The notes beneath the pieces are model-generated. The model was not told where the DNA came from. It ran no database searches and saw nothing but the letters and a program-made list of their open reading frames with translations. Made by a program: the position numbers and the translations under genes. A DNA stretch of 64,000 bases from Hansfordia pulvinata (Eukaryota > Ascomycota > Sordariomycetes > Xylariales), in assembly GCA_006538405.1 (NCBI GenBank), contig BJKQ01000016.1:434001-498000 (forward strand). The letters run 5' to 3'. Each line of letters starts with the position of its first letter. Positions within the stretch are counted from its first letter, which is position 1. Positions 34,030 to 45,790 of this stretch are shown here, in pieces.

Positions 34030-35294
34030 ATGGGTTCCAAGCTGTTCCTCTTGTCTGCCCTGTCGGCTCAGCTAGCCGATGCAATCGTCACCCGCGCGAT
34101 CCCTTGCGGGTTCCGTATCTGGGCAGTTGATGAGACTGGCGTGTCTCTTCCCATCGGCGAGATACAGAGCGGACAGTGCCGTGCCGGAGGCCAGATGGAT
34201 TCGTCCCTCTTTACATGGTTTGGCGACGCATTTGTGGACCAGCTGGGCAGAGGCTGCTGGTGGACTCGTAAGCTACAGGTTCCCAACGTTTGACCCTTCT
34301 CTGGGCTCATGCTATCTGTCTTCATCACCAACATTCCACCTGATTTGGCTGACTGACGGGCACTTTGAAAGCACCCACTTCGGTGCTACAATGTGATGAA
34401 GGTCAGGAGCCGGGCCATGGCTTTGACATTGACTGCGACGGAAAGCTGTACTACAGTCGCCAGTCATCCTTCTGGCAATGCCAAACCGGCGAATCCGGCC
34501 AGGTCAACATTTACATGAACCCCGGCGGAGCCAATTGCACCGAGATCACCATCATGGCTGACAATTGCCGATCAGACTGTGCATCCGGTGGGGGCAACGG
34601 CCCTTCGCCTGCGCCATCTTCATCGGCGCTCCTCACGCCCACGGGTCCTCTCACTCCAACCCCGTTCACCACGCTCACGTCCACGCCTTCGTCTCCTGCA
34701 TCCTCGACTTCGAGCAGCTCTTTCCCGAGCATATCGCCCTGTTCAGCCAACGGTCTGATATCCGACCTGGCCGCCGGCGCCTGGGAATTCCCTCACATGA
34801 TGGTAGCCATCGATGCAGCAGCGCCAGCACGCGCGTATGGCCCAACCTTTTTTGGCCAGGTCTCGCCCAATGCATCCACCATCTTCAACTTCGACATGCC
34901 CAATGCTGCCGCCGGAAAAACCTGCACTCTCATGTTCGCTCTCCCTTCTCGGGCGCCGCCTTCTCCGCCTTCCAACAGCAGCAGCGGCAGCAGAGGCGCG
35001 GACTACACTCTCACGGGCACCGGGGACGTCGAGTTTGTGTACCTAGCCACTGGTGCCACCGCACTCACATCATATGCGTCGGCACCTCTGGTGCGTGCGC
35101 TGGCTGGTACCCTTCACTTGGAAGCCCCTGCCAGTGGCTCTGGGAGTCAATTCTACGTCGTCCGCAGCTTCCAATGTCCAGCCGGACGGCGACTCTCGTT
35201 CGCGATGCGCGAGCCAGGCGGATCCGATACGTGCCTTGTTTACCTACAAACCTACGACCCAACGCCTGCCGGTTTGTTCATTGCCACTTGCTGA
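34030..35294 (+). CDS. Secreted protein with But2 C-terminal domain
   Basis: Exons 34030-34267 and 34372-35294 (104-nt intron GTAAGC..TGAAAG), 386 residues in frame. A signal peptide (MGSKLFLLSALSAQLADAIV) is followed by a Cys-containing N-terminal module with PPTSVLQCDEGQEPGHGFDI, YYSRQSSFWQC and NCTEITIMADNC. A Ser/Thr/Pro-rich linker follows (TPTGPLTPTPFTTLTSTPSS). The C-terminal domain runs WEFPHMMVAIDAAAPARAYG through FNFDMPNAAAGKTCTLMFAL to TCLVYLQTYDPTPAGLFIAT plus a final Cys, the layout of the fungal But2-type (Uba3-binding But2 C-terminal) domain in its secreted form. The role is unknown; abundant in cell-wall and secreted proteomes of ascomycetes. Confidence 0.85.
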
Positions 35295-36123
35295 GCCAGG
35301 TCGAGTTGATTAAAATCACTCTGGAAGCGCCATTTGCTCGATCTTATCACTCTGTATACCAAGTCGAGCGATTAGTACTGGGCAGCATGTGCATTTGTTG
35401 AAAGCAATGGTCCGTCTGGGCCCTGCGGTGTCGGCAACGAGGCTTGCTTGGGGTTACTCTGGGAGGTGATGGCGCGAGCAAGGCATCCCAGCGCTTGACG
35501 CCTTGCACGGTGCTGACGCCTCACGACGTGAACATCTGGACCGCCCGGGTCCACATTGCTCGTCGGGCAGACAACCGGAGACCATGAGCAAAAACGCCGA
35601 TGAAAGACACAGTTTATGGACGTGTATCGTACATTTCTATTCATCTCGAAGACTAGCGCACATCATAGCATCCTACAGCTTCAATCTATCCTCGCAATAC
35701 CCACCCCATGCCGTCTCAATCCAGAGTCATTTACCATTCCACCGGGGTTCGGTCTTTGCACTTCCATCCAGTCACGGGCTGCTAACTATGACATCCCTTT
35801 AGCCAGACCGACCCATGTACCGTTCACGTCGACTTGGCCGTGTTGATCATCAGTGCAGCATGGCATTCGCAGTTCAGCAAACAATGTGACTTCTCCCACT
35901 CGTGCAGACAATTACCTGCTCTGGTATTCCGAGGTAGTAACATTGTCCGGCTTGGTATTTGTTTCACTTAGGTACATAGACGATCATACTCCAGTCCAGC
36001 TTGATCTCCTGTCTGCCACTTGAGCTCGGCCGCTCGCCTTCCTCGTAAAATCCCTGGCGAGTCCAAGATTCTGCGGCGTGGCCTTGCGTCAGCCTCTCAT
36101 ATCCTCCAGGGGATTCCAAGTGC
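35295..36123. other. Convergent intergenic region
   Basis: 829 bp between the But2-domain gene and a convergent small secreted-protein gene; nothing recognisable. Confidence 0.5.
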
Positions 36124-36642
36124 TTAATCTTGGTTCGCCGGCTTGGCTTCGACCTCGTCCACCGTCTCCCGCCTGCCGATACCAAAGCGACCCCAGCTTG
36201 CCTTTGCGATTTTCTTGGCAGTGAACGGCGCACTGATTCCTCCCTTCATCCCCTTGGGCCTGCAATATCCGCGCCGACCCTTTTTTCTCCCCGGAATATC
36301 ATGATCGCAATAGTTGCATTCTTCGGCCCAGAACCTTTTGCGGTTCCATTTCTCGTATTCAGGTGAATTATTCTTGATGAACAATACCCGGCGATGCGGG
36401 CCCATCACCGGGTCGACTTCTTGGCAATCTTTGTCGGTATCGCAGTTGTCGCCATATTTCGGGCAACGCGGCTGGTTTGCAGCGAATTTCCATCCTCCGA
36501 AGTCCGTTGCCAAGAAATTGTCCGGCATCGTCTCAACGGGAAGCTCTCCAATGTCCATCAGTATACCTTCGATGCCATGCGGTATGTAGGCGTTTGCGAC
36601 AGCCAGCATGGCTGCGGTCCACAGGGAGAGTTCAAACCTCAT
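36124..36642 (-). CDS. Small secreted Cys-containing protein, effector candidate
   Basis: 172 residues, single exon. Signal peptide MRFELSLWTAAMLAVANA, then YIPHGIEG. The mature chain has six Cys: RCPKYGDNCDTDKDC in the first half and EECNYC..GYC in the second, which could form three disulfides. Basic C-terminal half (PGRKKGRRGYCRPKGMKGG). I recognise no family. A TATAAA lies about 190 nt upstream. Size, secretion and even Cys number fit an effector or antimicrobial-type secreted protein, but function is not shown. Confidence 0.7.
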   Translation of the reverse strand: MRFELSLWTAAMLAVANAYIPHGIEGILMDIGELPVETMPDNFLATDFGGWKFAANQPRCPKYGDNCDTDKDCQEVDPVMGPHRRVLFIKNNSPEYEKWNRKRFWAEECNYCDHDIPGRKKGRRGYCRPKGMKGGISAPFTAKKIAKASWGRFGIGRRETVDEVEAKPANQD

Positions 36643-37998
36643 GACGAATTGAGATTTTTTGACTCGAAGACAATCCAGGGGCTTATGGGCTGCGATACAA
36701 GCGTGCTAGAGGAAGGAGTATGCCGTAGCAAGATGGCTTTCTATGTAGTAAGAGAGGTGAGAAGTTTTAAGACGTTCCAGCCAATGCTTGATGTGATGGA
36801 TAAGGGTCTGAAGACGAGATATCGGCCAAGCTTTATAGAGACGACTACAGCTGGCACCAATATAAGTTCATAATCCAGAGTTATTCACAGGAGCCAGAAG
36901 ATGCCGCTCTTCCGTAAAGCTGAAGAGTGCTGTGGATGAGCTTTGCCACACAGACAAGCCCAAGGTGTCAATAATAGCTGCCGCTCGAAGCATCCACACA
37001 AAACCTCGACGTTCGCGGAAGTCGGCAACCCTATCCAGCCTGGAATCAAAAGCTGGGTTCGCAGATGGTCAGGTGGGTGGGGAATTATCCAGAGGTTGCA
37101 GGCAGCCCGCTTAAGACAGTCATGCCTACTTGGGTAACTTTGAAGACCATCTGATGCCGGAAGACGCGGCAACCTCTCTTGACATCGCAACGAGGATCGA
37201 CCCGCCATTGTAGATATTTGAGAACTAAGCGTAATGTGAGTCTTGGCAGGCTACGTCCACATAATCTGTGGCGACCGGCACAACTTGGGCCGTGCTAGAT
37301 AGTTGAGACTCTCGAGCCTCAGCTACCAAGTCATGCCTCGACACAAGTTAAGCTACTTCAGGGACATGAAAATGTGATGTATTCCAAGTACTAACCTTCC
37401 ACGGCGACGCTTGAGTTGGCAGCTTACATGCGGGATGCGGTTCTCACCATAGCTTTCAGTCCCATGCCTGATCACGAGGCATGTAAAGTGGCTATGCATA
37501 ACTTACTAGTCACGCTGCAGGCCTTAAAATCAAGACTGGCGGGACTTCAAGCCGGGCAGCATATTGGCCGCTCTCCAATCCTCAACTTATTGCCGCTAGG
37601 GACCCAGATAATGTATAGTCGTTTTCGGCAGCATCTCCTGAATGGAGCAAGCCTCCCGAGATTTCTCCGACGCAGATCCAGAAACCTCCCCACGCTAAGC
37701 CTGGCGGAAGGGCTGGAAGTGGGACATGTCAACAAGTTACAATACTCAGTGCCGTGATCCGATCAAGCCTGCAAGAGGTCTGGCCTTGGAGGGAGGGGCT
37801 AATCCATTGATAAATACCACGGAGCTAGACAGGCGATGTTGGGGACCAAGCAGATTATATAAGCCCGACTTTTGGACAGGTGTCATTTGAAGTGAGATGA
37901 GCATCAAAACGTTTCATAGCTCCCTTTGCACGTTCTTTACTTGCTTTAAGGGCTGATATACCCATTCTATTATACATTCAGATCGCTGAAGAGAACCC
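36643..37998. other. Intergenic, moderately AT-richer than the rest
   Basis: 1.36 kb. GC content drops here compared with the left part of the window. A TATATAAG lies at 37856-37863 (plus strand) without a recognisable plus-strand gene after it. Open frames such as 37416-37757 are unsupported. Confidence 0.45.
36833..36838 (-). promoter_or_regulatory. TATA box of the small secreted-protein gene
   Basis: Reads CTCTATAAAG on the minus strand, about 190 nt upstream of the ATG at 36642. Confidence 0.45.
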
Positions 37999-38919
37999 TC
38001 AGTCATCTACATTGTTGTCCACGTCTTGCATTGGCACTTTCTCAGGGCCATACAGCGGGAAGTCCCTCTTCACTTCTTCAAACACTTCCAGTCCTGTTCT
38101 AAGCCAAGAAGCTTGAGTATTTCCCGTCAAGACGTTCTTGAACGACCCCAGCCACGTGTTGTCCGCATCAGGTGCAGGGCTGTAAAGTGAGAGTCGCTCT
38201 CGGCTCGAGCCCTGAATGTACCAGCCTCTCTTCTCCCAAGCCTCGAGCTTCTCGATCACGTCATCAGCGTTGCTTCTGAGCCATCCTGGGGGGGTGTATG
38301 CAGAAGTGATAGTTTTCAATGTGGCTTCTTGGCTCTTGACGAGTGCGGTGAATGCATCAGTGGGCCCTCCCTGATCAGAAGCACCAGCGATCGTGTCTTC
38401 GGCCTTAATCCATCGAACCTTAGGCTGTGATAGCTTCTGAGCTGCTTCCACATTCTCAGGACCAAAAGTGATCGCGATCTCGTTTGATTTGGGGATGTTG
38501 AACTGGAAGAAAAAGTTAATCTTATGCTTAAGCATGTACTTGGTTGCTTCAAGAATGTCGGCCGAAGGATAGAACACGAAAATGTGGTGTGGCAATTTCG
38601 TTCCAACCGGAGCTTGATGGCCAAGTTTGCTGGTGACGGAAAATGCCCCAACTTTTTTACCGCCAAACTTTGCAAGCTCTTCGAGATCACTATCTTTGAA
38701 ACCGCCGCCAGGTCCAATCAACATTGGTTTCTCCCCCGGCTATTACTTGTTAGCTGGGAGCCATTAGATATTTGTCTCATCTTTTGTCAATACCTTCAAG
38801 TCCCTGAAAGCCTGCATAGTCTGCCCACTGTTATGCATGACCGTACGAGGATCAATAGCAGCTGCCAAACATTGGCTGGCAAGAAGACCAAGGTAAATGA
38901 GCTTAAGAATGCCGGCCAT
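37999..38919 (-). CDS. Secreted protein of unknown family, beside the repeat island
   Basis: Exons 38919-38794 and 38739-37999 with a 54-nt intron (GTATTG..AATAG); exactly 289 codons, so 288 residues. Signal peptide MAGILKLIYLGLLASQCLAA, then AIDPRTVMHNSGQTMQAFRD. The splice gives FRDLK|PGEKPMLIGPGGGFKDSD. The mature chain has no Cys and ends in an acidic tail (DVDNNVDD). Segments GAFSVTSKLG, HIFVFYPSADILEATKYM and AITFGPENVEAAQKL suggest an alpha/beta fold; I recognise no family. A good TATA box lies about 125 nt upstream. A single clean intron, intact frame and signal peptide argue for a real gene despite its unusual neighbourhood. Confidence 0.75.
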
Positions 38920-39043
38920 TTTCTCTGATTTCGAGCAAGGAGCAATGGTATTAGAGGTTGAGCCGTTGAGGTACTTCCGCAATTATTAGCGTTTTGATAT
39001 TTGTTGGTATTGAGCTATGAATGTCCAACAGGATGAAACTTGG

Positions 39044-39052
39044 TATATATAA
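39044..39052 (-). promoter_or_regulatory. TATA box of the 288-residue secreted-protein gene
   Basis: ATTATATATA on the minus strand, about 125 nt upstream of the ATG at 38919. Confidence 0.5.
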
Positions 39053-39316
39053 TCCGTTGCTCCACGACAAACACACCAAAATAGAAAGCAGCGGCCCAAG
39101 AATGCTGAGCATTTCTTCCTTTCCTCGCTGACACGCTAGCTCGCATTCTATTTACATCCCTGAACAAGGTTATGGTCACTCTGGTGAGTTGGAAGTGATC
39201 CCGGAATTGCCTCCAAGGCAAAACCACCCGACTGAGGTCTTCGTCGGGCCTTGTATCGCCGGACTCGGTCGTTGCATGGAATCTAGATAGCGTCCCGTGT
39301 CGCCGTAAGTCGTTTA

Positions 39317-39408
39317 AGCTCGGTGTTTTCCGGGCCTAGCTCGGTGTTTTCCGGGCCTAGCTCGGTGTTTTCCGGGCCTAATGATATGTATTGAGCTCGG
39401 TGTTTTCC
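39317..39408. repeat. 21-bp tandem repeat at the island border
   Basis: Three identical direct copies of a 21-mer (AGCTCGGTGTTTTCCGGGCC plus T) at 39317, 39338 and 39359, then a 14-bp spacer and a truncated fourth copy at 39394-39408. Immediately after it composition falls into the AT-rich block. The copies are not mutated although the adjacent DNA is. Confidence 0.95.
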
Positions 39409-39556
39409 ATGCACAATATTACCATGATTATCCAGCTGACGTCTCGTACGTTGGAAAATGGTTCCTGAGTTCCGTAACTATTGAAGACCCGAATGCTATC
39501 ATTGTATTATCATACAATATGTTCATCTTATCTTAAATATCAGATTTTTTCTTTTA

Positions 39557-39690
39557 AAAAGGGTGGATAAAAAACAGTTCTGCACATATAAAAGGCGATG
39601 TAAGACAGAACCTTATTAAAGCACTGGAATAAGAGCTATTTTTAATTATTATTTATTTATAAAGTGTGAGGAAAAGGTGTGGAAAAAAGC
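39557..39690 (+). repeat. Outer direct repeat, left copy (RIP-mutated)
   Basis: Aligns by eye with 46506-46630. Shared words include TCTGCACA, GGCGATGT, AAGCACTGGAA/GAGCACTGGAA. Most differences are G-to-A or C-to-T, in the direction expected for RIP on this copy, with a few transversions. Confidence 0.75.
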
Positions 39691-40267
39691 ATAAATTTTA
39701 TTTATCAAGTAAAGGATATGTTAAATAATGCTGAATACCTGCCTCCTTTTTAACTCTTATTTCTTTATACGCCTTTTTATATTAATATCCTTTTAATTAA
39801 GTTTATTTAACTCTATTTAATTCCTTTTATGAAGTTAAACCCTTTATTAATTTTGATCTTTTATTTACGAGTTATATACTTATTATCACGGTTTATATTA
39901 ATAAGTTTAAAATATTAATAAGTAAAAATAACATTATCTATTAAGTACTGAATTATATCACCTTATAAACATATAAGCGTGGAATTATTTATAAGTATTA
40001 CGTCAAGTAAATACCGCTTTAAAATAATTATATATATATATTATTATTATGATATTATATTATCGTAAAGTATGGTAAGTGCAATTCCCTTAAAATTATA
40101 TTATTTATAGTATATTATAACTTAAAAGTATTTATAAGATACGAAATAAAAGTCTTAAATATATTTTAATTAAAACTTAATTATAAATTACGAAGTAATA
40201 AAGGCTTTAATATAAGAAAGTTATCTTATAATAGAGTGAATATACCTTTTATTATTAAATTACGGAT

Positions 40268-40488
40268 CGTGAATTATAATATAATAACACGGCGTATATA
40301 CGTTAAGTGTAATTAAAGGAAAAGATAATATATTCGTAAAGTAAGATTAATTCTTACTTTATAAAGGTAAATAAGCGTAACTTATAAGTATATATATAAA
40401 TAAAAGAGTTAAATTAAAATTAAGGTATTATTAATATAATTATATATAAATAGCTTTAATTATATTATATTATAATATTATAATTATT
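40268..40488 (+). repeat. Inner direct repeat, left copy (LTR candidate)
   Basis: About 220 bp that aligns with 44259-44474 at a constant offset near 3,986 bp. Shared runs include AAGGTATTATTAATATAATT, ATATATAAATAGC and ACTTATAAGTATATATATAA. Not a chance match of AT-rich DNA: order and spacing are kept along the whole length. Confidence 0.75.
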
Positions 40489-43160
40489 ATACATTTTTCT
40501 TTAAAGCTTAACACTTAATAAGTTAATCCGTATAAAGCGTAATATAAGTATAACTTATACGGCTATTATTAATTTTTTTAAATTATACTTTAAAGTGGTT
40601 TATATATTCTTTTAATCCTTATTTTTATATATAATCGTAATATAATAATTTTACTTTAGCTTTAAATTAAGGTAAGCTTAAAACGGCTATTATAATATCG
40701 CTTTTTTATATCCGTTTATTATTTTATACTTATATTTATAAAAATACGTGATTTTAAAATAACTTTAAACGATTATTATCGCCATGTATAACCTTTATTA
40801 CTTTATAAATTATTATTATTAAGCTTAATAATAATATATACGTAACTTAATAATTTTATTATAAGATAAGTAATATATTAATTATTTAACCGTTTATTAT
40901 ATATTAAGTTATATATATTATGCTTTTTACTTTTTTTTATTTTTTATCTTTATCTTTTTATTAATTTATTTTATAAAGTTAAATTAATTTCGCGCTTTTA
41001 TTATATATATTATTATTATTATTATTCTTTACTTTCTTATATTTTAAAATACCTCTTTATGCTTTTTATATTATAATATAACTTTTTTACGCTTTTTTAA
41101 TATTTTACACATATTTTATACTTTACGTTATAGCTTATTCTTATTTTTATACGTTTAAGTTAAACGTATTATTACATATAATTAATTCACTTTTAATTCT
41201 TAAAGTTATTTTAATAATAACGGCTTAAAGATTCTTAAAAGTTTTAATATATAAGACTTTAATAAGCAAGCTTATAATAACCTTATACTTACTTATAAGT
41301 AGCCTTTAATTTATAAGCTTAACCTTTATAATAACTTCATTAATAAGTTCAACTTTTAAGGCTTTAATAATAACCCTTATAGTAAAAATTAAGGTTAACT
41401 TAAACGATTATATAAGCCCTTTTAAAATAAATTAAGATTAAAAAAAGATAAAAAGAAAGATATAATTAATAATAATGACGGTAACGGTAATAATAAAAAC
41501 GAGTAAAAAGATATTAATAATAATAAAATAAAATAAAATATATTTATTAATTATACCTTATTTAAGGCCGTATTTAACCTTAAACGCTTTAATTAATAGT
41601 TAATTTATCCCTTTTTTATTATTAAACTTTTTTATTATTAACTTTTAAAGTTTGAAATAAAGTTCATTTTTTATTACTTTAAAAAGTAAGTTATTATTAC
41701 ACGTACACGCTCTAATAATACCGTTTCGCTTAACCTTAATAACTTTATTAATACGCTTATTTTAAAAGCGTTTAATCCGGCTCGTATTAAAACCGCTTTA
41801 ACCTATTTTTATAATACTTTTAATAATAATTAACTTCTTTTTAATAATGATAATAATAACCTTAATAATAACGGTAATAATAATAATAATAATAATAACG
41901 GTAATAATAATAATAATAATAAAGGATACTTTAATAATAAATCGGCTTTAATTTAAATCCTTTTACTATTTAATATTAATTATTTATAATTTAACCTTTT
42001 TATTATTATTACGCTTTATAAGTACGTAATTATAAGTTTAATTTACGCTTATATTAAGTTATTTTTATAACCTTAATCGATTTATATTAAAGCTGCTTTA
42101 AGTTAATAAATTATAAATATAACGTTACTTTTAACCTTTTATTAAGTTATAAGTATGTTTTTAAAAAGGGCGGCCGTTATATTAAGTATAAGTGTAAGAG
42201 TAAGTTATATATTAAAGTAAATTATATATTAAGTTTTTTGAAAATTTATTTTAATATTATATAATTATTTCAAGATCTTAAATATAAGATTACACGCTTC
42301 ACTTTAATAAACGCGTATATAAAAGCGATAATATTAAGGATAATATTTAAAAAGGAATACTTTTAAGGTCGTAATATATCTTAATATTAACTTAAACTCG
42401 GGCGTAAACCCGTGCGATACTTTATTATTAAGCGGTAAAAAGAGAATTTAAAGGTGGTTATTCCTTATAAATAATATAAATAAAGCGAACTGCCTTAAAG
42501 AAGGCTTAATTAAACTTTTAATTATTAACGATTTAAGTAAAAGGATATAATATATGAACTTTAAGTTAAGTAAAGCGTTTATAAGTTTAAGGACGTGTTA
42601 AAAAGGGGATAAGTTTAATAATAATAAAATAAGTAATAAAAAGGGCGTATTTAAGCTTAATTATTACTTATTAAACGTGTAATAAAGTTAAGTAATCGAT
42701 AATAAAATTTATTATTATTTTATAAGTTTATTTATTATATATAAAGTAAACTTAATTTAACTTTATAAGCGGGCGTTAATAATAATAATAAACTTAATAA
42801 ATAATATTATAAGCGGTTAACGTAAAAATAAACGCGGGCGCGGGGGGCGCGTGTTAAATACGCGGCTTTATAATAAAGATTAATCTTTAAGGTTATTACT
42901 TATTTATAAGTGTGTGTTAAATATAAGGTTAAGGGTGGGCAGCCTTAAAATCCGACGATACGGATAAAGGGGGTTTAATAATAAAGGGTCTTTTAAGATT
43001 AAAACTTAAAGATACTATTAATTATTATAGCTTACATTAATAAGTTTATAAGATTAAAAGGAAGAAGTTAATTTATTTGAAGATGTCACTTTAAATATAT
43101 CCTTATATACTTATTTATAAGGATATGTCTTTTAATACGTATTTAATTAAGTATGACCGT

Positions 43161-43202
43161 TCTTAAGGATACGTACGTCCTTAAGGATTTATCCTTAAGG
43201 AT
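43161..43202. repeat. Palindrome cluster in the AT-rich block
   Basis: Contains ACGTACGT (43171), TCCTTAAGGAT (43178) and the perfect 12-bp palindrome ATCCTTAAGGAT (43191-43202), with further TAAGGATA copies just upstream at about 43120. Could be the end of a degraded element. Confidence 0.6.
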
Positions 43203-44258
43203 AAGATATAAAGGATATAACCGTGATAATATACTTTATAAACCGAGAGTGTTATCGTCCCGGTTATTTAAAGTAATATTATTTTTATAATTATTACTTT
43301 AATCTTTTTTCTTTATTATTATTATTAATTTTTATTATTATACGGTAATATTTATTATAACGTTTTAAGTCTTTAAGAACTTTATAAAGTGGTTAAAAAA
43401 GTTATATTATAAAGGTCTTAATAACCTTTTAAAGAAATATTAAGCTTATTCTTTATAAAGACGAGTCCTTATTTAAGCCTTTAAAGTAATTAAATATTAA
43501 TTTAAAACCTGTAAGTTTTAAATTAATAATTAATTGGCCTTTTTTAATTAAATTAAGATATTAATATAAGTATAAGTAAAGTTATAAATTAAAATATAAG
43601 TTTACTTTTAAAATTAAGCTTAATTTTTTTTAAAATTAATCCTTTTTTAAATCGGATATAAATTAGATATAAGCTTATTAAACATTTTTATAATTTTAAT
43701 TTATCTTTTTTTAAATATAAAAAGCACTTTATTAACTTTTTATGAAAACTTTTAAAATAAGTTAAAAAACGGTCTTATACTTTTTAATTTTAAATTCTTA
43801 TTTATTAAAAGTAAAATTAATATTAAATAAGTTATATATAAAGTTATATAATAATTTTCAATTTATATTTAAATTAAAGTTTAATTAATTATAAAGTAAA
43901 TCTTTTTATAAGTTAAGGTTATTTCAATCCTTATATTTAATCTAAATCATAAGCCTTACCTTTTCTTTTAAAGCTTAAAGCTCCTTTTTAAGTTATTAAT
44001 ACTCTTATCGCTTATTTAAAAGTCTTAATTAAAAGGCGATTTATTAATCCTTTTTATATAATATATTTTTAAGATCTTAAAGGCTTTTTCGATTTTAATT
44101 TAAACTTAAAGTAAAAGTTAATAAATTTAATAAGGCCGTTATTAAATCTTATATTTTTAAGACGTTTTAAGTGTTTAAAACGGTTAAATAACCAGCCGTT
44201 TAACTTTTTTTAAGATTTAAAGCGTTTATAATTATAAATAATAAATAATAATAAAAAA

Positions 44259-44474
44259 TTAAAATTATAATAATATAATATGTATATATTAAGTATAATT
44301 AAAAGAAAGGATAATATATTTATAAAATAAGATTAATTTTTATTTTAAAAAGGTAAGTAAGTATAACTTATAAGTATATATATAAATAAAGGAATCGGAT
44401 TAAAATTAAGGTATTATTAATATAATTATATATAAATAGCCTTATTTATATTATATTATAACGTTATAATATAA
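44259..44474 (+). repeat. Inner direct repeat, right copy (LTR candidate)
   Basis: Partner of 40268-40488, same orientation, differing mostly by transitions. Together they delimit an element of about 4.2 kb lying inside the outer repeat pair. Confidence 0.75.
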
Positions 44475-45384
44475 AATAAAAATTAAAAAGCTACTTATTA
44501 CGTACTTTTAAGGTGTTATTAATATTATAAGTAATTAAATAACTTAATTAAAAAGGGTATATATTAAATAGAAACCGAGTTTTTATTTTATAAATTAACC
44601 GGGTTCAAGGTAAAAAAGGTTATTTAAAGTAATATAAATAATAAAGTCGTATTTATATAAATAAGGCTTAAAGTATAATATATAAGTAAATCGTTAACGT
44701 ATAAAGATTTATCCTTTTTAAATTACTTATAACAATTACTGTATTTATATAAAAAAGAGAAGTCGTTATACCTTTAAAAAAGTATAAGTGATTAATTATA
44801 ATCGTTAATACTTAAGAACGAAGTTAAAACTTTACCCTTTAACGATTAATAGCTTATATAACGCTTTTCTTTAACGACCGTTAAGTTATTAAAAGGGAAT
44901 AATACTTAAAACGTATTGCTTATTATAAGTGTATTATTATAAAGCTTATATAGTTTTAAATACATACTTTATAAGTTTTAAACTTTATTTAAAAAAAATT
45001 TATTTTTTTAAGCTTCACCTTTATAAACGCATTATTAATTAATTTATTAATAAAGCCTTTCCTTTTATAAAGTATAATTATTAATTATAATTTTCGTTCT
45101 TATAAGAATATGATTACTTATTATAATAAATTGATTAATACGTATAAAAGAACCGTCGCTTATTTATTACTTAAATTATATAATTACTTTGATTATATTA
45201 TTATTATTAAATTACACTTAAAAAAAACTTAATTAATAATTATTTAAACGGCCTTATTTAGTACGAATTATTATTTAATTTTAAAGATTAACCTTATTAA
45301 TAAGGTATAAAAGGAAGTTTTAATATCGGATTTAAGATCAAGGCGCGTGTTATTATAATCAAGGTGCCGGACGGTGTAATCAAT

Positions 45385-45745
45385 GTTACGGCCGGGGTGG
45401 CAGTAAACGTTATATTGAACGTTACGGCCGGGGTAAAAGACGTTACGGTCAAGGCAAAGAGCGTTACGGCCGGCGTCGTCAATATCGCAGCCAGGTTAAC
45501 AGCAAATATTACGATTAAGGCCGAGGCTATTACGGTCGAAGTAAAGGACGTTACAGCCGGGGTGGCGGTAAACATTATATTAACCGTTACGGCCGGGGTA
45601 AGGACGTTACGGTCAAGCACAGGGCGTTATGGCCGGCGTCGTTAACGTCGCGGCCAGGTTAACGGCAAATATTACGACCAGGTTTAGGTCTATTTCGGTC
45701 GAAGTAAAGAACGTTACAGCCGGGGTGGCGGTCAGCTTTAATTAA
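45385..45745 (+). repeat. 165-bp minisatellite with codon-like internal spacing
   Basis: Unit 1 at 45385-45549 (165 bp), unit 2 at 45550-45712 (163 bp), partial unit 3 from 45713. Within units GTTACGGCC/GTTACGGTC words recur at spacings 36, 21, 21 and 87, all multiples of three; unit 2 has lost one base in each 21-bp step. Translated in one frame the array is Val/Thr/Ala/Gly-rich (NVTAGV, DVTAGVAVN repeated). G+C is far higher than in the DNA on its left. No start codon context, promoter or family is recognised, so it is listed as a repeat and not a gene. Confidence 0.85.
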
Positions 45746-45790
45746 AGTGCATTTAATAAGGTGGATATTATAACGGAAATTTACTAGGTC

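Larger units (their letters stand above)
39470..45330. mobile_element. AT-rich block: transposon remains degraded by RIP
   Basis: Nearly 6 kb made almost wholly of A and T with scarce isolated CG words, dense TA dinucleotides and stop codons in all frames. The borders are abrupt. This is the classic product of repeat-induced point mutation (CpA to TpA) in Pezizomycotina. Short fragments with more G/C survive (for example near 42160-42200 and 42830-42860). No protein domain can be read, so the element class cannot be assigned directly; direct repeats at its edges suggest LTR elements. Confidence 0.85.

Noticed and set aside
39317..39408. CRISPR-like array
   Set aside because: The 21-bp units are directly adjacent without spacers and the genome is eukaryotic.
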